The notes: generated by a model from the letters alone, not told the origin. 64,000 nt of DNA from Arthrobacter sp. Alg241-R88 (GCF_900537115.1 NZ_UNRG01000002.1:186591-250590); one strand, 5' to 3'. Positions 28,612 to 37,931 are shown, numbered from the stretch's first letter. Program-made: numbers and translations.

Positions 28612-29373
28612 TCATTGAGAGATGAATCCGCCGTCGATGACGAGCTCGGTTCCGGTGATGAACTTTGCCTCGTCCGAGGCAAGGTAGAGCATGCCGTACG
28701 CGATGTCGGAGGCCTCCCCGGCGTGGGGCGGCAAAGGAACGGTTCCAGGGTTAGCCAGCAATTCCCTCGTGAGCCCGTAGCCACGAGTCATGCCGGTGTC
28801 GACCGGACCTGGATGCACGGAGTTCACCCGGATGTTGTCCTTTGCAAACCACTGGGCAGTGTGTTTTGTCAGGGAGCGGACTGCCCCCTTGGAAGCGGAG
28901 TAGGCTGCACTGCCACCGTCCGAGGCGCCGCCGACAATCCCGGCGATCGATGAGACGTTAACGATGGAACCGCGGCCGGCGGCCTGCATCGTGGGGATGA
29001 CACTCTTCATACCAAGCCAAGGTCCGGTGACATTGATCGCCATCACCTTGTTCCAGTCCTCAAGCTCGGCTTCGAGGACACCCTTCGCCATGGCAATGCC
29101 GGCGTTGTTTATCAGGATGTCGATCCTGCCCCACTCGGCGAGGACGTCGTCAACTACACGCTTCCAGTCCTCAGCAGAAGAAACATCGTGCGTGCGGGCG
29201 ATCGCCTCGCCGCCGTTCCCGGTGACTTCCTCGACCGCCTGCCGCAGTGCCTCCGCGGAGATGTCCGTGGCCACTACCCGCGCCCCCTCGTCTACGAAGA
29301 GCTTGAGGGCGGAGAGCCCCATTCCGCTGGCTGCACCCGTGATGATGGCGACTTTGCCGGCCAATCGCGACAT
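28612..29373 (-). CDS. short-chain dehydrogenase/reductase
   Basis: The 253-residue classical SDR has the cofactor motif VAIITGAASGMGLSAL, the NNAGIA motif, catalytic Ser in NVSSIAGIVG and Tyr/Lys in YSASKGAVRSLTKH, and ends with TGTELVIDGGFISQ. ATDIS after the second strand suggests NAD(H) preference. ATG 29373 has AGGAAG seven bases upstream and is preferred to TTG 29379. It lies between the ABC permease and the hydrolase (gaps of 56 and 61 bases), suggesting that the imported compound is oxidised and then hydrolysed, or the reverse. Confidence 0.9.
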   Translation of the reverse strand: MSRLAGKVAIITGAASGMGLSALKLFVDEGARVVATDISAEALRQAVEEVTGNGGEAIARTHDVSSAEDWKRVVDDVLAEWGRIDILINNAGIAMAKGVLEAELEDWNKVMAINVTGPWLGMKSVIPTMQAAGRGSIVNVSSIAGIVGGASDGGSAAYSASKGAVRSLTKHTAQWFAKDNIRVNSVHPGPVDTGMTRGYGLTRELLANPGTVPLPPHAGEASDIAYGMLYLASDEAKFITGTELVIDGGFISQ

Positions 29374-29429
29374 ATACAACTTCCTTCTCTACTAGTGGAT
29401 TTTTCAGCAGCTGCTTTTGTGGAGACAGG

Positions 29430-30446
29430 TCAGGCTTCTCCCGAGCGCTTCCGCGACCGGGTGTAGGCGTCCAGTGATACGGCGGCGAGTACGATCACGC
29501 CGAGGGCCACCTCTTGTGTCGCTTGCGGAAATGCGAGGATGTCGAAAACGTTGTTGATTGTTCCGAAGATCAGGATGCCAACGAGCGTCCGCCACATCGC
29601 GCCTTCTCCGCCGAGCAATGAAGTTCCGCCGATGATAACGATGGCGATCGAGTTGAGTGTGACTCCGACGGCCACGCCTGGCTGGCCGACGCCGATGACC
29701 GACCCCAGGACGATTCCCGCGAGCGCGGCGAGCATGGCTGTCAGCACGTAGGTACTTGCCCGAAGTGAGGTCACGGGCAATCCGGCCAGCCGTGCGGCTT
29801 CGTTGTTGCCGCCGATCGCGTAGATTCCCCGGCCGTAGACCGTCTTGGAAAGTGCGAACCATCCTGCTGCTACGAGGACCGCGAGGAGCCAGACGGAGAG
29901 CGGGGCTCCGAGGAAGTCCTCATCGGAAAGGAAATCGTAGCCCCCCGTTGCCATGGAAACCGGTTTAGAGTTCGTGTACAGCAGGGTCAGGCCGCTGAAC
30001 AAAGAGGCGGTCGCGAGAGTTGCGATAAACGCGTTTACTTTCGCTTTGGTGATGAGGAGGGCGTTGATGAGGCCGAGGAGGAATCCGATCGCCAGCGTGA
30101 TGAGTATGGCCGGTCCCGCAGGCATCATGTGGGACAGCGTTGCGTAAGACACCCCGCCGATAGCCAGGACCGCGGCCACCGAAAGATCGAAGCCTCCTGC
30201 GATGATGATGAACGTCATCCCGACGGCGATAATGCCGACGGGGGCGTTTTGGGTCAGGATGTTGATCAGGTTTCCCGGGTTGAGGAATCGGGGATTGAGG
30301 ATGATCGCCGTGATGACGAGGATGATGAGCACCCAGACCATCCCGAGGCTTGCTGCTCTTTCCCGCAGGTTGAGCCTCCTGTTTGCTGTTACAGCGGGAG
30401 TAACGGTTTGTTCCGGCGTGGTATCCCGGTCGATGGTGGCGCTCAT
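29430..30446 (-). CDS. sugar-type ABC transporter permease (RbsC-like)
   Basis: The 338-residue integral membrane protein has about 8–10 hydrophobic helices and RbsC-family hallmarks: NILTQNAPVGIIAVGMTFIIIAGGFDLSV, the loop TVYGRGIYAIGGNNEAARLAGLPV and GGTSLLGGEGAMWRTLVG. The start codon overlaps the end of the ATPase gene by four bases (ATGA), so the two are coupled. With the ATPase and binding proteins upstream it forms a CUT2-class importer. Confidence 0.93.
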   Translation of the reverse strand: MSATIDRDTTPEQTVTPAVTANRRLNLRERAASLGMVWVLIILVITAIILNPRFLNPGNLINILTQNAPVGIIAVGMTFIIIAGGFDLSVAAVLAIGGVSYATLSHMMPAGPAILITLAIGFLLGLINALLITKAKVNAFIATLATASLFSGLTLLYTNSKPVSMATGGYDFLSDEDFLGAPLSVWLLAVLVAAGWFALSKTVYGRGIYAIGGNNEAARLAGLPVTSLRASTYVLTAMLAALAGIVLGSVIGVGQPGVAVGVTLNSIAIVIIGGTSLLGGEGAMWRTLVGILIFGTINNVFDILAFPQATQEVALGVIVLAAVSLDAYTRSRKRSGEA

Positions 30447-32011
30447 GCGTGCTCCTTTAATCCAAATGCTGCTTGCAGTACGTCTTCAATGGAGATCTGC
30501 TGATCGCCGGTTCGTTCAAGGAGCCCCATGCTGTGGCCCTTGGCAATTACGAGCACCCGGTCGGACACCGCCAACACTTCTTCAAGCTCGGACGAGACCA
30601 TGATCACGGCGACGCCTTCGGCAGCCATCAGGCGTAACGTCTCCAGGAGTTCGCCCTTGGCGCCGATGTCGATGCCGCGTGTTGGCTCGTCGGCGAGGAG
30701 CACCCGGGGCCGGTCGTACAGCCACCGTGCCATCAGCAACTTCTGCTGGTTGCCGCCGGAGAACCTGTCGCTGCGTTCTCCTAATCGGTTGACGGGGAAG
30801 TTCAGCCTGGTGGCTGCTTCGGCGACCTTCGCACGGAGCTTCTTGCGTCCGATCACGCCCCCGGTTGAGGCGGAGCCAAGGTTGGAGAGGGCGATGTTGT
30901 CCGCGGCGCTGCGGAGCAGGACGAGTCCTTCTCCCTTGCGGTCCTCGGGGATCAACCCGATTCCGAGTTTGCGTGCGGCGCGCACCGTCCGCGGCCAGGC
31001 AGGCTCTGAACCCGCCAGGCGGATGGTTCCCCGTGCGGTCGGTTCCGCGCCAGCGATCGCCCTCAGCAATGTCGAACGGCCAGAACCCACCAGACCGGCG
31101 ATGCCAAGTATCTCGCCCGGTCTTACTTCCAGGTCAATGTTTTCAATGGCTCCCGGAACGGTGAGCCCAACCACTTCCAGAATCGGGGCAACGGCCGGTT
31201 CGACGGGTCCGACGTGTATTTCCACCGGCTTGTCCAGGAGCACGCGGCTAAGGGTCTGGTCACCCCGCTGGTCACCGAGCATTGCGCGCACGAGTTCGGC
31301 CCGGGTTTTCTCCCCGCGCCTGCTCGTGGTGATGGCCCGGCCGTTCCGGAAGACCGTTATCCAGTCGGCGAGCCGTTCGATCTCGTCGAAGTTGTGGCTC
31401 ACGATCACGATGGTGACACCGCGCTTGCGTAACCCTTCGATCGCCTTATAGAGCGCCTCCCGTTCCTCGACGGCGAGCGAGGCGCTGGGCTCATCGAAGA
31501 GGATGACGCGAGGTTCGACCACGAGGGACCGCATGATCTCGAGCAGCTGCTGCTCTGCCACTGAGAGGGTGCCAACGGGAACGCCCGCAGGTATGACCCG
31601 AACGTCCAGCTCGGAACACAGCTGGACGTAGCGGCGACGCATTTCGCGGCTCGAAAGAACTCCGAACCGGGAGAGGACGGACCCAAGAAATACATTCGCT
31701 GCTGCATCCAGATGCGGGATGATCGTGAGTTCCTGATAGATGGCCGAGACGCCGTTCCGGCGTGCAGCGCGAAGGTTTCCCGGTTCAAGCGGTTCACCGA
31801 AGACTTCGACCACACCTTCGTCAAAGTCGACGCGACCGGCGATCGCACCCAACGCCGTGGACTTTCCCGCTCCATTCTCACCAATCAATGCATGTACTGT
31901 TCCTTCGTGGATCTCTACATCCACATCGATCAATGCGCGGGTGGCACCGTAGGTCTTCGACACCCCTTTAAGCGCGACGGCGATAGCCGGGTCCGATTGC
32001 GAAGGCTCCAT
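30443..32011 (-). CDS. sugar-type ABC transporter ATPase (RbsA/MglA-like, two NBDs)
   Basis: At 522 residues this is a fused double nucleotide-binding protein. The first domain has Walker A GENGAGKST (residues 44–52), signature LSVAEQQLLEIMR and Walker B ILFDEPSASL. The second has GLVGSGRSTLLRAIAG, the strong signature FSGGNQQKLLMARWL and LLADEPTRGID. The departure from Walker A consensus in the second site (GSGRST) is normal for this family. It powers uptake through the permease encoded just downstream. Confidence 0.94.
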   Translation of the reverse strand: MEPSQSDPAIAVALKGVSKTYGATRALIDVDVEIHEGTVHALIGENGAGKSTALGAIAGRVDFDEGVVEVFGEPLEPGNLRAARRNGVSAIYQELTIIPHLDAAANVFLGSVLSRFGVLSSREMRRRYVQLCSELDVRVIPAGVPVGTLSVAEQQLLEIMRSLVVEPRVILFDEPSASLAVEEREALYKAIEGLRKRGVTIVIVSHNFDEIERLADWITVFRNGRAITTSRRGEKTRAELVRAMLGDQRGDQTLSRVLLDKPVEIHVGPVEPAVAPILEVVGLTVPGAIENIDLEVRPGEILGIAGLVGSGRSTLLRAIAGAEPTARGTIRLAGSEPAWPRTVRAARKLGIGLIPEDRKGEGLVLLRSAADNIALSNLGSASTGGVIGRKKLRAKVAEAATRLNFPVNRLGERSDRFSGGNQQKLLMARWLYDRPRVLLADEPTRGIDIGAKGELLETLRLMAAEGVAVIMVSSELEEVLAVSDRVLVIAKGHSMGLLERTGDQQISIEDVLQAAFGLKEHA

Positions 32012-32038
32012 TGCCGGTTCTACTTTCTGTACTGGGCC

Positions 32039-32066
32039 GGGGCGGCGTTCGAGGGAACGCCGCCCC
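32039..32066 (-). terminator. intercistronic stem-loop between binding protein and ATPase genes
   Basis: GGGGCGGCGTTC and GAACGCCGCCCC form a perfect 12-base stem with a four-base loop, 26 bases after the stop of the binding-protein gene and inside the operon. Such hairpins typically let the binding protein be made in excess, by partial termination or by protecting the upstream mRNA. No T tract is present. Confidence 0.7.
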
Positions 32067-32092
32067 AGCCCAAGGCTGGACGAACTGTGGTG

Positions 32093-33190
32093 TTAGCGCA
32101 GCTCGGCGGGAAGTTCTGAGATGGTTTCCTTCGTGACCACAAAGGGATTCTGCGCAGTGCCAATGACCGAGTCATCCACAAAGCGGGAGCTCGCATCCCC
32201 GCGTTGGGCGGCTGCGATGGAGTTGAGGTTTGCCTTCATTTGGTTGTAAGGGAAGAGCATCGTGGAGAGCTGGACGTTGCCGGCTTCCAATTGTTCGAGC
32301 TGGAATTTGCCGAAACCGACGTCTGCCACGTGGATCTTTTCCGAAAGACCGGCGTCTTTTCCAGCCTGGATGACGCCCTGGGTGAGATCGGGCGAGGACG
32401 CAGACAGGATGAGGGTGGTGTCCGGATGCCCCTGCAGGTAGGTCTGGGTCTTGTTGTACGCGTCAGTCGTCGTCCAGTCGGTGTAAATCGTGTCCACGGA
32501 ATAGTCAGTGTTGTCCGCCGTGAGCTTTGCCAGTGCGGCTTCTGTGACGCGCGTCTGGGTGTTGACCGCCGGGCCAAGAACCGCCACCACCTTCTGCTTA
32601 CCCGGGTTAGCCTTCGCAGCGGCTGCCAACCAGCCGTCGACGTAATCGCGGGTGGTGTTGCTGCCCACGAAGTTCAGCGTGCCAGGGACCCAGACTTCGT
32701 CAACCGACTTACCGCTCTGATCTGTGCCGTCATCGCACAGGGGCGAGCCCGAAATCGAGGTAAGGATATTGGCCTGTGCGAAATCCTCGGTGAGGAGCTT
32801 GCAGGACATCACGCCGTCAAGGGCCATTACTACCGCGGCGTCGAAGTTTCCCGATGTCATCGCTGTCTGCATCTGGTTGAGCTGCTTGTTCGGGTCATAG
32901 CCTGCGTCAAACAAGGTCATGTCCATACCGAGTTCCTTCGCAGTCTCCTTCGCCGCCCGCTCCTGCTCCAACCCGAACTCATTGGCCACGCCCGGGATAA
33001 AAACAGCGACCTTGAGGCCCTGGTCGGTTTTTAGGTTCACCTTCGTGTCATTGCCAACGTCGATTGCGACTGTGCCGGCTGGGCCTTGATCGCCCGGGGT
33101 TCCGCTGCTGTTTCCAGCGCAGCCCGCCAAGGCGAGCAGCACCGCCGTCGACCCGGCAGCCAGCATGGCCCGCGACTTCGTTGTACGCAT
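32093..33190 (-). CDS. substrate-binding lipoprotein of the ABC importer (copy 1)
   Basis: The 365-residue protein has a lipoprotein signal peptide with lipobox LALAGC (Cys24), after which comes a periplasmic-binding-protein type I domain (PF13407-like): LKVAVFIPGVANEFG, AAVVMALDGV, NFVGSNTTRDYVDGWLAAAAKANPGKQKVVAVLGPA. AGGAG lies four bases before the ATG. It captures the substrate outside the membrane for the RbsA/RbsC-type pair. It is a tandem paralogue of the next gene, with which it shares the first seven residues and long matching stretches. Confidence 0.92.
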   Translation of the reverse strand: MRTTKSRAMLAAGSTAVLLALAGCAGNSSGTPGDQGPAGTVAIDVGNDTKVNLKTDQGLKVAVFIPGVANEFGLEQERAAKETAKELGMDMTLFDAGYDPNKQLNQMQTAMTSGNFDAAVVMALDGVMSCKLLTEDFAQANILTSISGSPLCDDGTDQSGKSVDEVWVPGTLNFVGSNTTRDYVDGWLAAAAKANPGKQKVVAVLGPAVNTQTRVTEAALAKLTADNTDYSVDTIYTDWTTTDAYNKTQTYLQGHPDTTLILSASSPDLTQGVIQAGKDAGLSEKIHVADVGFGKFQLEQLEAGNVQLSTMLFPYNQMKANLNSIAAAQRGDASSRFVDDSVIGTAQNPFVVTKETISELPAELR

Positions 33191-33368
33191 AATTCTCCTG
33201 ATTGCTTTTCCGGCGCCCTAGGCGCCCGGGATTTATGTGATGTGTCGCGTGCTTCTTTGCTTCGCGATTGTGAGATGGTGAGCCGACGCTGGTTGGGGAG
33301 CGGCAGCGCGCAAACGGGGTAACCCGCCTTGAACGGTGTCCCCGCGCCCCTCCGGGGCCCTGCGGCGG

Positions 33369-34454
33369 CTAGCGCAGTTCCGGGGGAAGTTCGGAGATCG
33401 TGTCCTTCGTGATGGTAAAAGGACTCTTCGCAGTGCCAATGACCGAGTCATCCACAAAACGAGGGCTGGCGTCCCCGCGCTGAGCTTCGGCGATGGCCTC
33501 GAGGGATACCTTTATCCCGTTGTAAGGGAAAAACAGCGTTGAGAACTGGATGTTTCCCGCCTCGATCTGTTCGATCGAAAACTCGCCGAAACCCTGGTCC
33601 ACGATGTTGATCTTGCCGAGAAGGCCCGCGTCGTCTACAGCTTCGACGATGCCCCGGGAGATATCCGGCGTGTACATAGACAGGATGAGGGTGGTGTCGG
33701 GATGCCCCTGGAGGTAGGTCTGGGTCTCGTTGAACGTGCCGGTCGTCGTGTAGTCGGTGTAGACCTTGTCTACCGTGTAGTCGGGGTTGTCCTTCGCGAA
33801 CTTCGCGAGAGCAACCTCAATGACTCGCGTTTGCGCGGCGACTGCGGGACCAAGGACAGCAACAACCTTCTGCTTGCCGGGGTTCGCCTCGGCCGCGGCG
33901 GCGAACCAGCCGTCGATGTAGGCGCGGGTGTTGTTGCTGCCCACGAAGTTCATCGTGCCCGGCGCCCACACCTCTTCAGCCGATGCACCGGTCTGATTAA
34001 TGCCGTACTCGCACAACGGCGTAACGTTGTTCACCACCAGGATGTTGGCCTTGGGGTAATCCTCGGTGATGGTCTTGCACACCACCGTCCCGTCGAGGGC
34101 CTGCACCACCGCCGCGTCGTAGTCCCCTGAAGCCAGCGCCGTCTGCATCTGGTTCAGCTGTTGGCTGGGGTCGTAACTCCCGTCGAACAAGGTCATCTCC
34201 ATTCCGAGTTCCTTGGCAGTCTCCTTCGCGGCGAGCTCCTGCGCCTGCCCGTATGCGTTGGCTACGCCCGGGATGAATACGGCGACCTTGAGGTTGGGGC
34301 CGGTCTTCAGATTGACCTTCATGTTGTTGCCGACATCGATAGCGACCGTGTCAGCGGAGGTTTGGCTGCTCGCGCTTTCAGCGCAACCAGCCAGAGCCAG
34401 CAGCACGGCCGTTGATCCGGCAGCCAACATGATTCGCGACTTTGTTGTTCGCAT
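33369..34454 (-). CDS. substrate-binding lipoprotein of the ABC importer (copy 2)
   Basis: The 361-residue paralogue has the lipobox at Cys24 (LALAGC) and the same domain order: LKVAVFIPGVANAYGQAQEL, AAVVQALDGTVV, NFVGSNNTRAYIDGWFAAAAEANPGKQKVVAVLGPA, and a nearly identical C-terminus (DTISELPPELR against ETISELPAELR). It is the first gene of the unit, with GAGGAG four bases before the ATG. Differences cluster in the middle segments, which could give the importer two related specificities. Confidence 0.92.
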   Translation of the reverse strand: MRTTKSRIMLAAGSTAVLLALAGCAESASSQTSADTVAIDVGNNMKVNLKTGPNLKVAVFIPGVANAYGQAQELAAKETAKELGMEMTLFDGSYDPSQQLNQMQTALASGDYDAAVVQALDGTVVCKTITEDYPKANILVVNNVTPLCEYGINQTGASAEEVWAPGTMNFVGSNNTRAYIDGWFAAAAEANPGKQKVVAVLGPAVAAQTRVIEVALAKFAKDNPDYTVDKVYTDYTTTGTFNETQTYLQGHPDTTLILSMYTPDISRGIVEAVDDAGLLGKINIVDQGFGEFSIEQIEAGNIQFSTLFFPYNGIKVSLEAIAEAQRGDASPRFVDDSVIGTAKSPFTITKDTISELPPELR

Positions 34455-34596
34455 TTTGCTCCTCGAGTTTCTTTCGCAGGCTGTGAAGCGTGCGTCCCCT
34501 GGCTTCCCTGTATTCGGCCGGCGCCGTTGACGATCGGACTACAGGGTGGTTCGCCGCCAGCTTCTTTGCTTGGCGATCTTGGTGGGTGCTATGCCG

Positions 34597-34626
34597 ACGG
34601 TACTTGTGTCTTAGGTCACCCGTCAA
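34597..34626 (-). promoter_or_regulatory. promoter of the ABC-transporter operon
   Basis: Read on the minus strand, TTGACG (34626–34621) and TACCGT (34602–34597) are 18 bases apart, about 143 bases before the first binding-protein gene. The leader downstream includes AGCAAAGAAGC, also present ahead of binding-protein copy 1 (around 33250), so the duplication covered part of the leader. The 321-base gap 34455–34775 holds no other gene. Confidence 0.55.
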
Positions 34627-34775
34627 GAGAAACTTGCATCATTTGCAGACAGCTATCGTAATGAGAAATTCTGGAACGATTCATTTAGTAGAAGTGCATA
34701 ATCAGGTGGCACTCATGCTTGCTCACGGGGCCTGCGGTCGGCTGGTAGCGTCAGGCGGGCTAATCGGGCGGAAGG

Positions 34776-35003
34776 TCACCTTCCGGCTTTGGCGGTCTCC
34801 CACTTGTAAGTCATCCAGACCTCGAATCCCTCGGCTTTGCTGATCAGTTGACGCTGGTTCACACCATCCGCCTCCAGCCAAAGGATCTTGTCGTCGCCCG
34901 TGACGGTGTCGACCATCCCTGTCCGGACAAACCGGCCATATTGTCTAATTTGTACGGTTTCCCCAACAAGGGGAAGCCACTCGTCTTGTTTGTGGAAAGT
35001 CAT
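34776..35003 (-). CDS. small conserved-type protein of unknown function
   Basis: The 75-residue protein (MTFHKQDEWLPLVGETVQIR then QYGRFVRTGMVDTVTGDDKI) looks like a small beta-barrel: alternating hydrophobic strands, many Val/Thr, and a conserved-looking Trp in LWLEADGVNQRQL and FEVWMTY. The coding pattern is good, but I do not recognise a named family. The ribosome-binding site is weak. It lies alone between the ABC unit and the MFS gene on the same strand. Confidence 0.55.
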   Translation of the reverse strand: MTFHKQDEWLPLVGETVQIRQYGRFVRTGMVDTVTGDDKILWLEADGVNQRQLISKAEGFEVWMTYKWETAKAGR

Positions 35004-35040
35004 TGTGGGGTCCGTTGAGTAGTGGTTTTTCGTCCTGTGA

Positions 35041-35113
35041 GGCCGGTGAGCAACCCGCGGTTTTGAATGCGCGAACTGCTCGCCGGCCCCACAAGGGCCC
35101 GCCTCCTGGAGGC
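35041..35113. terminator. hairpins in the gap after the MFS gene
   Basis: GGCCGGTGAGCA (35041–35052) and TGCTCGCCGGCC (35077–35088) can pair with one G·T, and GCCTCCTGGAGGC (35101–35113) is self-complementary. Both lie just downstream of the minus-strand MFS gene and probably end its transcript. Confidence 0.4.
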
Positions 35114-35141
35114 ACGCCGCCAGGGTCAGCTAGAGGTCCTT

Positions 35142-36593
35142 CTAGTGGCTGGCAACATGGACCTTGGTGGGATCTGTCTCTGTGTCGACTGCGTGCAGAT
35201 CGGTGATGCGCTTGGGTGCCAGCAACGCCCAGACAATCACGAAGACAGCGATAATCACGGCGGATGCGATGTAGATACCGGCAAAGGTTGCTTGCGGAAT
35301 GAATCCGTCGGCGCCGGGGACCAGCACGTTCAAGATAATTGCGACGGCGATCATCGCCCCGACGAACTGGATGATGTTTTGCATGCCGACGGTCACTGCC
35401 ATGTTGTCCTGCCGCCCGGCTGCTGCAACAAGGGTGTATCCGGTGGTCAGGCAGCTCAGGATCGTGAGTGCGTACAGGAACACCCACAACCAGGACAGCC
35501 ACACGTGGCCGTGGGCCAGTGCGAGTCCGAGGAAGACGAGGACAGCAGCGGAACCGGAAACAACCAGGACGGTCTTCGGGCCCAGGCGCCGAAGGCCCCA
35601 TCGGGTCCAGAGGTATCCCAATGCCGCCCCGGGAATCATCGCGAGCAGTACGTACGCGGAGTCCAGGGTCGAGAGGCCGTGGCCGTACCCGGAAGAAGCC
35701 GGCGTCTGCAGCCATGCCGGCAGCACGATAAAGATGCCCTGGCCAACCAGGCTGATCAGCAGGATGCCGGAGTAGCCGATGAGCGTCTGACGTATATCCA
35801 TGTTGCGGAATGACACCAGGGGCTCCTGGGTGCGGCGCTGCTGAATGACCCAGGCGGCCAATGTCACCGCGCTGACCAAAAACGCGCCGAGCACCAGCGG
35901 TGAGGTCCAGCCCTGGCCGGGCCCTTCAGCAATGCCGATGAGGAGCGCCGTGACCCAGACGCCGAGCCCCAGGGCGCCAAACCAGTCCAACTGGACCACA
36001 GCACGGGCGGCGGCAGGTGTCTCAGGTGACTTCAGGGCCAGGATCAGCATCACGCCGTACAAAGCAAAGGTCACCCAGAAGACGGTCTCCCAAGGCAAAC
36101 CCAATCCAACGATGAGTCCACCGGCAATAAGTGCGAGCGGTACAAGGACTGCCATCACTGTCGAGAGCACCAGCGAGACCAACCGGATCTGCCGGGCGGT
36201 AGCACGTGGACGCAGAAGTCCCCAGCTCAGCGGAATCGTGACCGCGAGTCCCATGAGGAACCGGCCAGCGACCAGAGGCCAGAAACCGTTGGCCGTTGCA
36301 CCCAGGGCGCATCCCACCAGCGCCAGGACGATAAGCCCGATGAGTACTTTGCGATGCCCGAAAATGTCACCCATGCGGGCGGTCAGGCTGACGGAAATCA
36401 CGCTGCCCATCATCAGCGCATTGAGGACCCACCCGATCTCCGAGCCCGTCAGGCCTGATTCGGTCGCGATCACCCCGATGAGGGGGGCGAGGATTCCGTA
36501 CTGGATATCAAGGGTTATGCCGCTCACCAGGAGGAGGGCAATAATCGGTGTGCTCCGGCTGGTGCCGGGCTCGACCGCTATTGTTTGTGTCAT
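35142..36593 (-). CDS. MFS transporter, DHA2-like
   Basis: The 483-residue protein has about 14 hydrophobic helices. The N-terminus TPIIALLLVSGITLDIQYGIL lacks the usual long DHA2 opening, but GSEIGWVLNALMMGSVISVSLTARMGDIFGHRKVLI is the MFS A-motif region, and GRFLMGLAVTIPLSWGLLRP follows the helix-5 pattern. ATG 36593 is set by AAAGGTGG seven bases upstream. It sits next to the AraC-controlled catabolic region; import or export of the pathway compound is possible but unshown. Confidence 0.85.
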   Translation of the reverse strand: MTQTIAVEPGTSRSTPIIALLLVSGITLDIQYGILAPLIGVIATESGLTGSEIGWVLNALMMGSVISVSLTARMGDIFGHRKVLIGLIVLALVGCALGATANGFWPLVAGRFLMGLAVTIPLSWGLLRPRATARQIRLVSLVLSTVMAVLVPLALIAGGLIVGLGLPWETVFWVTFALYGVMLILALKSPETPAAARAVVQLDWFGALGLGVWVTALLIGIAEGPGQGWTSPLVLGAFLVSAVTLAAWVIQQRRTQEPLVSFRNMDIRQTLIGYSGILLISLVGQGIFIVLPAWLQTPASSGYGHGLSTLDSAYVLLAMIPGAALGYLWTRWGLRRLGPKTVLVVSGSAAVLVFLGLALAHGHVWLSWLWVFLYALTILSCLTTGYTLVAAAGRQDNMAVTVGMQNIIQFVGAMIAVAIILNVLVPGADGFIPQATFAGIYIASAVIIAVFVIVWALLAPKRITDLHAVDTETDPTKVHVASH

Positions 36594-36658
36594 CTTTGAC
36601 CACCTTTTGTTTATTTCCAGCAGCCGCTGGGATCGTTCCTGACCGCGAGGAGCAGTGC

Positions 36659-36892
36659 ATGGGATCGGAGGGAGCCGGCGAGCATCATTGGTTCGATGTG
36701 CCGACGGCGTCGACGGCATACGTTGTGTCCCGCGGAAGAATCCGGCTTCTTTGCCGGGCTTGCGCAGGCTTCAACGTTAAGTTCGGCAGGCCCCAGCCCG
36801 GCACGGCAATCAACGCCGTCCGCATGGGAAAGTACGCCAAGGTACGCCGCGAGTACCAGGAAAAAGCGGGCAAGCCTACGCCCCGGATTTGA
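36659..36892 (+). CDS. possible small protein with CxxC
   Basis: ATG 36659 has a perfect GAGGAG six bases upstream and opens 77 residues: MGSEGAGEHHWFDVPTASTA, then RIRLLCRACAGFNVKFG and a basic end. CRAC could bind a metal. The end overlaps the convergent AraC gene by 17 bases. I recognise no family, and the upstream part of the same frame is clearly non-coding. It may be real or a chance frame in a 282-base gap. Confidence 0.35.
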   Translation: MGSEGAGEHHWFDVPTASTAYVVSRGRIRLLCRACAGFNVKFGRPQPGTAINAVRMGKYAKVRREYQEKAGKPTPRI

Positions 36893-37931
36893 CGTTGGTT
36901 TTGTAGTGGGAAGCTTCCCGGTATGCCGTGGGCGGCATCCCCTTCCACCGTTTAAAGGCGATGGTGAAGCTCGCGGGCTCTGTATAGCCAAGCCTGCGGG
37001 ATATCCGCGCTACCGAAAGGTCCGTATTCGAGAGCAGATCGGCGGCGAGGTCGCTCAGGGTCTTGTCCCGGAGCTGGGCGAAGTCGTCCCCAGTGAGTTC
37101 AAGCTTGCGCTGCAGGGTGCGGGGAGAAACTCGAAGTGTTGCGGCCACATTTGCCAGTTTGCGGTTGAGCTCAGGGGCCGCCCTTATGGTCTTTGCGACA
37201 GTGTCGGCCCAGTCTCCGGTCGCCCTGAGAGTGTCGACGATCTGGGTATCCGCCTTGATCCATGCCGCGTGCTGAAAGGCGTTACCGAAAGGAAGCTCCT
37301 GTGCTGACGTTACGGGGTCCCACCATAGCCGCAGCGTTTCGGCGCCACAGTCGATCACGCAGGGGACGTTAGCCGCAAGTTCGGGGGAGGCTTCCGCGAG
37401 AGGGAATTCAATCTGGGTGAAAGGGAAAGGGCTGCCATAGAGCCAGGTGAAATTCCGGGCAATGAAACAAAGGTCGCGGTAAACGCTGAACGGGATCAGC
37501 TCTTCCGGGGCATCGGGGTAGGTGAACTCCATCCCGGTTACTACGCCATCCGGTGTCCTCAACGATGCCAGTTCGAAAAGGGCAGGGCCATAGTCAGTGG
37601 TACTCGCAACGTCCACCCACGCCTCGATGGTCGGCGCAGTAGCCAAGGCCAATCCTCTCACCCCGAAGGCACCCAGTGAGTAAGCGCGCGCGGCGCGCAC
37701 CCAGAGATCTACACGATCTTCTGTAAGGCCAACGAACTGCAGCTGGAACGCCAATTCCTTCCTCGCAGGAATAGTGCCTCCCGGCCGGTTCACTGCATCA
37801 GGGTCAATTTCGGCATGCGCGAGCGCGCTCTGCCAATCCAGGTCCGCATCCTCAAGCAGTCCACGCAGTATGTGCACGCTGAAATTTGGTACCCGAAGGT
37901 TCTGGTATGTTCCCCCTTTCACCGCCGCCAC
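36876..37931 (-). CDS. AraC-family regulator with arabinose-binding-type N-domain (copy 1)
   Basis: The 351-residue protein has an N-terminal sensing domain of the OruR/ArgR-like type (residues about 10–220: LRGLLEDADLDWQSALAHAE, PGGTIPARKELAFQLQFVGL) and a C-terminal double helix-turn-helix (about 245–345: VAATLRVSPRTLQRKLELTG, VARISRRLGYTEPASFTIAF then KRWKGMPPTAYRE). It is strongly similar throughout to the AraC protein at 40259–41305. It faces a conserved promoter module (38131–38196) and a 49-residue ORF. Confidence 0.93.
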   Translation of the reverse strand: MAAVKGGTYQNLRVPNFSVHILRGLLEDADLDWQSALAHAEIDPDAVNRPGGTIPARKELAFQLQFVGLTEDRVDLWVRAARAYSLGAFGVRGLALATAPTIEAWVDVASTTDYGPALFELASLRTPDGVVTGMEFTYPDAPEELIPFSVYRDLCFIARNFTWLYGSPFPFTQIEFPLAEASPELAANVPCVIDCGAETLRLWWDPVTSAQELPFGNAFQHAAWIKADTQIVDTLRATGDWADTVAKTIRAAPELNRKLANVAATLRVSPRTLQRKLELTGDDFAQLRDKTLSDLAADLLSNTDLSVARISRRLGYTEPASFTIAFKRWKGMPPTAYREASHYKTNVKSGA

